Positions 60,930-64,000 of a DNA stretch of 64,000 nucleotides are shown piece by piece. Within the stretch, counting starts at the first letter, position 1; every line of letters begins with the position of its first letter. This DNA is from Aliiroseovarius salicola. GTDB taxonomy: Bacteria; Pseudomonadota; Alphaproteobacteria; Rhodobacterales; Rhodobacteraceae. The translations under genes and the position numbers were made by a program. The DNA lies in NCBI RefSeq assembly GCF_027891095.1, contig NZ_JAQIIO010000002.1, positions 372,001 through 436,000 of the forward strand. Direction: 5' to 3'. The notes under the pieces are model-generated. The model saw nothing but the letters and a program-made list of their open reading frames with translations. It was not told the DNA's origin and did not search any database.

Positions 60930-61325
60930 TTGCGGCTCCTTTCGCCGTTTCGTTAGCCCCTAGATAAGGGCGTGCGGGTGCATATCCAAGCGGGTTCCCA
61001 ATAGGTCAACGCGAGTTGCCCCTGTGGGCGCAACGCGCTGACAGGGGGCGATCCCGGCATGAGCCAAGGGACCGGAAGCGACAGGACTCCCGGAGTTCGG
61101 GCTGGATGTAGTGAGTCTTATCCACAGAGTCAAGCAAACAAGGTGATTGTGGGTGCAGCAGTAGAGGAGTGGGCGAAACCGCAAGTGGGTTTGATTTACG
61201 CTGTGATACAGATGGTTGCGGGGGTGCTGCTCGGATCAATCTTTGACTTCGATCATGGTGATGCTTCCTGGTGACTCCTAAACTTGTATCGAACAAGGAA
61301 CCACGCGCAGAAAAGGAGTGCTGCC
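60930..61325. other. Intergenic region before uspA; no gene supported
   Basis: A plus-strand frame at 61059-61274 (71 codons) has a hydrophobic C-terminal half but no RBS and no family. I do not call it a gene. The region should hold the promoters of ffh and uspA. No SRP RNA sequence was seen. Confidence 0.45.
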
Positions 61326-61733
61326 ATGTACAAGAATATTCTCGTCCCCATTGCACTTGATCACGAACGTGACAGCAATCAGTCGCTGAAAATTGCAAAG
61401 GTATTGGCGGATGAAGGGGCTAAGATCACTGCTCTTCACATCATGGAAGAAATCCCGTCCTATGTGGCGCAATACCTGCCGGAAGGCCAGATTGAGGACA
61501 ATGCACGTCAACTCCAAGCCCGGTTGCAATCGGAGCTAGGCGATCTGGAAGGGGTCGAAACCAAGGTCATCTCAGGTCATGCAGGGCATGCAATTGTAGA
61601 TTACGCCACGCATAATGAGATTGATTGCATCGTGGTGGCCTCTCACCGTCCGGGACTGACGGATTTCTTCTTGGGGTCGACTGCAGCCAGAGTGGTACGC
61701 CATGCACCCTGTTGCGTGCATGTGACGCGCTAA
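61326..61733 (+). CDS. Universal stress protein (UspA family)
   Basis: The product has 135 aa and a Rossmann-like fold: YKNILVPIALDHE start, DCIVVASHRPGLTDFFLGSTAARVVRHAPCCVHV end. The ATP-binding G-2x-G-9x-G-S/T pattern is incomplete (HRPGLTDFFLGST), so ATP binding is uncertain. The ATG at 61326 has AAGGAG upstream, and a longer frame to 61284 does not. It ends in a strong terminator. Confidence 0.92.
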   Translation: MYKNILVPIALDHERDSNQSLKIAKVLADEGAKITALHIMEEIPSYVAQYLPEGQIEDNARQLQARLQSELGDLEGVETKVISGHAGHAIVDYATHNEIDCIVVASHRPGLTDFFLGSTAARVVRHAPCCVHVTR

Positions 61734-61757
61734 GCGGGTTTCACAACTTTGAAAATT

Positions 61758-61790
61758 GCAAAAGGCGGGTTCTTGTGACCCGCCTTTTGC
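61758..61790. terminator. Bidirectional terminator after uspA
   Basis: A perfect 13-bp stem GCAAAAGGCGGGT/ACCCGCCTTTTGC (61758-61770 with 61778-61790) has a 7-nt loop, with T-rich tails on the plus strand and A-rich on the other. It is the strongest hairpin in this part of the window. Confidence 0.9.
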
Positions 61791-61823
61791 ATGCCCATAT
61801 GGCGTGCAAAGGAGGATCATCTG

Positions 61824-62213
61824 ATGAAATGTCCCGTTGACGGAGCCGAGTTGTTGATGGCCGAGCGCCATGGTGTCGAGATTGACTATTGCCCGAAATG
61901 TCGTGGCGTGTGGCTTGATCGAGGTGAGCTGGACAAGATCATAGAAAAAGCCACCCCGGCTGTGGAACTGGATGATCCCGACCCCTATTTGGGGGAACCC
62001 ACCCCGCCACCGCCACCCGCATCGGACCATCAGGGCGAACGGCACTCTGACTCGCGATCGGAACGGCATCACGAGCCACGCTCAGAAAAGAAATGGCGTG
62101 AGGATCGCGACGACACACGCCGCTATGACGATAAATACGACAAACGCGAAAAATATTATCGCAAGAAAAAGCGCAAATCGATCCTGAAGGAAATCTTTGA
62201 TGTGTTCGACTGA
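61824..62213 (+). CDS. Zinc-ribbon (zf-TFIIB) domain protein with basic C-terminus
   Basis: The protein has 129 aa. The zinc ribbon is formed by CPVDGAELL and YCPKCRGVWLDRGELD. A low-complexity Pro-rich and then Asp/Arg/Lys-rich tail follows (DPYLGEPTPPPPPASD, KYDKREKYYRKKKRK). The family is of unknown function. ATG 61824 follows GGAGGATCATCTG. No clear partner. Confidence 0.85.
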   Translation: MKCPVDGAELLMAERHGVEIDYCPKCRGVWLDRGELDKIIEKATPAVELDDPDPYLGEPTPPPPPASDHQGERHSDSRSERHHEPRSEKKWREDRDDTRRYDDKYDKREKYYRKKKRKSILKEIFDVFD

Positions 62214-62312
62214 TCCCGTCTGATCAGGCCAGTGTTTTGTTCCATGTGGCGAATAAACTGTTCATATCTTTGAAGACCCGCGCTAGGCTTTCCTTATAAC
62301 AAGGAGGAAGCC

Positions 62313-62633
62313 ATGCCGAAGATCAGCAAAGCCCCCGACTATCAAACCGTCATCACCACGTTTGAAATGACCCCCGGCACCTGTCAGGACCTATTGGATG
62401 CCCTGACCGATGCCTATGAGAATTTCATCTCGAAACAACCCGGTTTCATGGGCGCGGGCCTGCATGTGAATGACGCTCAGACCCGGATCGCTAATTATTC
62501 GCAATGGCAAAAGCGTGAAGATTTTCAAGCCATGCTACGCACCCCAGAAATGCGGGAGCGCAATCGCAAGATTGCGGAGCTTTGCAAGAATTTCGAACCG
62601 GTGATGTACGACGTAATTGAAACCTACAACTGA
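62313..62633 (+). CDS. ABM-domain protein (antibiotic biosynthesis monooxygenase-like)
   Basis: The protein has 106 aa with a dimeric alpha/beta-barrel fold: VITTFEMTPGTCQDLLDALTDAYENF, GFMGAGLHVNDAQTRIANYSQWQ and a DFQAMLRTPEM helix. In this family the ABM fold acts as a monooxygenase or as a small-molecule binding protein. The latter is not resolved here. CAAGGAGG precedes the ATG. Confidence 0.85.
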   Translation: MPKISKAPDYQTVITTFEMTPGTCQDLLDALTDAYENFISKQPGFMGAGLHVNDAQTRIANYSQWQKREDFQAMLRTPEMRERNRKIAELCKNFEPVMYDVIETYN

Positions 62634-62665
62634 CGTGATTTGCTCGAAAACATCAGGACAGCTTT

Positions 62666-63250
62666 ATGAATAAGATTTTTCTTGCAACAGCCTTGGTTTT
62701 GGCAACGGCCCCGGCCACTGCAGGTGAGGTAAATATTCAACGTGATCTGCCTTCGGTTACGGTACCCGCCGGCGAAGGCAATGTGGTGATTGAGCGTATT
62801 CAGGACACGGGCAATCAGATTGTCGGAGAATGGGCGCGGACCTCACGCAATTGTCCAAATTTCTGTGTGCAGCCGATGATCCCGGCGCCGGGTGTGACAC
62901 CAATTGGTGAGCTTGAAATGCTGGGCTTTCTTCAGGATCCCGACGTGGTCGTCGTCGATAGCCGAGTGCCAGATCACCATGCAAGCGGCACCATACCCGG
63001 AGCCATTTCGATCCCTTACAATGAAGCGGCTGACCGGTTGGATGAGCTGGGATGCGAGCTTGATTTTGATGGGTTCGACTGTAACGAGGCCACAACCGTT
63101 GCGCTGTTTTGCAACGGCAATTGGTGTGGCCAGTCTCCGACCGCCATTCGTCGTATGATCAAGGCCGGATATCCAGCGGATCGGATCCACTATTATCGTG
63201 GAGGAATGCAAGCCTGGAGATTGCTGGGCCTGACCGTGACCGGAGGCTGA
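62666..63250 (+). CDS. Exported rhodanese-like domain protein
   Basis: The protein (194 aa) has a signal peptide (about 1-19). A rhodanese domain at about 80-190 carries the active Cys in ALFCNGNWCGQSPTA and VVVDSRVPDHHASGTIPGAISIPY. Three further Cys occur near the start of the mature part (NCPNFC) and in the middle. It may handle sulfur or redox groups in the periplasm. Physiological role unknown. Confidence 0.9.
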   Translation: MNKIFLATALVLATAPATAGEVNIQRDLPSVTVPAGEGNVVIERIQDTGNQIVGEWARTSRNCPNFCVQPMIPAPGVTPIGELEMLGFLQDPDVVVVDSRVPDHHASGTIPGAISIPYNEAADRLDELGCELDFDGFDCNEATTVALFCNGNWCGQSPTAIRRMIKAGYPADRIHYYRGGMQAWRLLGLTVTGG

Positions 63251-63363
63251 GAAGCGGTTATCCTGACGCAGGTTAAATTGCTCCACTTACAGAGCTTGAA
63301 TGACGCGGCTGGTGATTGACGCAGACGGTCGGGCGCTTCAAGGTAACGGGAAAAGGAAACAGT

Positions 63364-63765
63364 ATGCGCATCTTTAAATCCATATGCTTTGTCTCTCTGT
63401 TCGCCGCGGTTTTATTCGGGGGAACGCAGCAGGCTCACGCTGACGATTTGATTGGCGCATATGTTGCCTATATCGGACCACAGGATTTGACCAACTCCAA
63501 GGGTGCGCGGCTGAGAGAGCCCTGGCAGATTTTACGGCAGGACCGGGCCAATTATCACCGTTATGGAATTAGCCAATCCGGCGACGAATGGGACCCGTTT
63601 TTCGGGTCGATCGACAATCGGGCCGTAATGGAAAAGATGGTTATGAATGGCAAGATCGATCCGCGTGCCGCACGCAATCTGGTCGAAGGTGGGGCAACGG
63701 TCTTTGTGCGTATCTACGGGCGTGGTAGCCTTGGTACATCTGTGCACGTAACGGTGGCGAAATAG
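63364..63765 (+). CDS. Small exported hypothetical protein
   Basis: The product has 133 aa with a signal peptide (about 1-26, MRIFKSICFVSLFAAVLFGG...AHAD). The mature part includes IGAYVAYIGPQDLTNSKGARLREPWQILRQDRANYHRYG, which I do not recognise as a family. The ATG at 63364 has AAGGAAAC upstream and begins the signal peptide; a longer frame to 63316 lacks it. Confidence 0.75.
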   Translation: MRIFKSICFVSLFAAVLFGGTQQAHADDLIGAYVAYIGPQDLTNSKGARLREPWQILRQDRANYHRYGISQSGDEWDPFFGSIDNRAVMEKMVMNGKIDPRAARNLVEGGATVFVRIYGRGSLGTSVHVTVAK

Positions 63766-63795
63766 TCTCAAGATTGAATTCTCTCAGGCCTGCTT

Positions 63796-64000
63796 TCAGA
63801 ACTTCCCAACAGCCAGTCGGAACAGGAAAACAAGAAGGGCAAAGGCCTCCCGAGTATACCCTTTGAAGCGTACCCATACAGGGGTTCGGGGCGTGCGCGG
63901 ACAGTCAAACTCAACGTCCATTCTCAATCTTTGTGCCATCAGACCTGCCCTGAAAGCATGATACCGATCCGTCACCAGAACCACCATGGCCCCATCCGGT
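63796..64000 (-). CDS. YdcF/SanA-family (DUF218) protein, C-terminal end only
   Basis: The 67 codons present show VLVTDRYHAFRAGLMAQRLR, the end of a DUF218 domain with the conserved helix after a TDRYH motif, and a membrane-like C-terminal helix (FALLVFLFRLA). The N-terminal part lies outside the window, so total length is unknown. Family members act in envelope functions. Confidence 0.75.
   Translation of the reverse strand, partial: PDGAMVVLVTDRYHAFRAGLMAQRLRMDVEFDCPRTPRTPVWVRFKGYTREAFALLVFLFRLAVGKF

Noticed and set aside
61059-61274. A 71-codon plus-strand frame with a hydrophobic end
   Set aside because: No RBS, no homologue recognised and no coupling to a neighbour.
60930-61325. Possible SRP 4.5S RNA near ffh
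   Set aside because: The conserved GGTCAGGTCCGGAAGGAAGC-type core was not found in this gap.
1-64000. CRISPR arrays, insertion sequences, prophage and rRNA genes
   Set aside because: No regularly spaced repeats other than the 8-bp array, no transposase or integrase, and no rRNA sequence was seen.

Overview
The window looks like a chromosomal segment of a marine Roseobacter-group bacterium (Alphaproteobacteria, Rhodobacteraceae). Pointers are an aa3-type oxidase subunit I beside a cytochrome c2-like gene, split b/b' subunits in the F0 ATP-synthase operon, MipZ in place of MinCDE-type division control, a Rhodobacteraceae-style ffh/rpsP/rimM/trmD/rplS/rpmE neighbourhood, GlcDEF, and a sulfotransferase facing a GT14/DUF5928 glycosyltransferase. 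GC is moderate. No phage, insertion sequence, CRISPR array, rRNA or integrase was seen. The single tRNA is Leu(GAG). Nearly all the DNA is ordinary chromosomal coding sequence.

Layout. 1-2.6 kb: ctaD (cut by the left edge), a cytochrome c2-like gene and a small exported protein. 2.8-8.5 kb: lipB, tRNA-Leu, glycerate 2-kinase, azoreductase with a divergent LysR regulator, an EamA exporter and an ArsR repressor. 8.8-11.5 kb: atpI-atpB-atpE-atpF'-atpF closed by a strong terminator. 11.5-16.6 kb: a DUF2892 membrane protein behind a probable sulfide-type operator, a GntR/FCD regulator, an OmpA lipoprotein, an Ada-like protein, then nth with an adenosine-kinase-like gene. 16.7-20.3 kb: an 8-bp tandem array, OsmC, sulfotransferase, GT14/DUF5928 and HIT. 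20.5-25.1 kb: a zinc-ribbon protein, polA, and a MerR/CDF metal-efflux pair. 25.1-34.5 kb: hydroxypyruvate isomerase and DUF1285, then MoxR-DUF58-DUF4159-large membrane protein. 34.5-38.6 kb: glcDEF. 38.7-43.8 kb: serine protease, hsp20, P1 peptidase, SDR and YcaQ. 43.8-48.6 kb: aldehyde dehydrogenase and a dipeptide-type ABC transporter without a binding protein. 48.8-50.5 kb: mipZ and two Lin0512 paralogues. 50.8-60.9 kb: the ffh-to-rpmE translation/SRP block on the minus strand, broken by plus-strand genes (a Kef-type antiporter, a frameshifted DUF1992 gene and a phosphotransferase). 61.3-64 kb: UspA, a zinc-ribbon protein, an ABM-domain protein, a rhodanese, an exported protein and a partial YdcF-family gene.

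Functional threads. Two C2/C3 acid steps are present: glycolate oxidation to glyoxylate (glcDEF), and later metabolism through hydroxypyruvate isomerase and glycerate 2-kinase. Respiration is represented by ctaD, the cytochrome and the F0 genes. I found no clearly new defence or mobile system. The most useful non-textbook signals are regulatory or structural. They are a possible RNA thermometer in the hsp20 leader, an ATTC-N8-GAAT operator over the DUF2892 promoter, a MerR promoter with a 19-bp spacer, palindromes at the arsR-like, gntR-like and glcD genes, a dispersed repeat that supplies a ribosome binding site to two genes, and a 49-codon membrane-protein gene between bluB and rimM.
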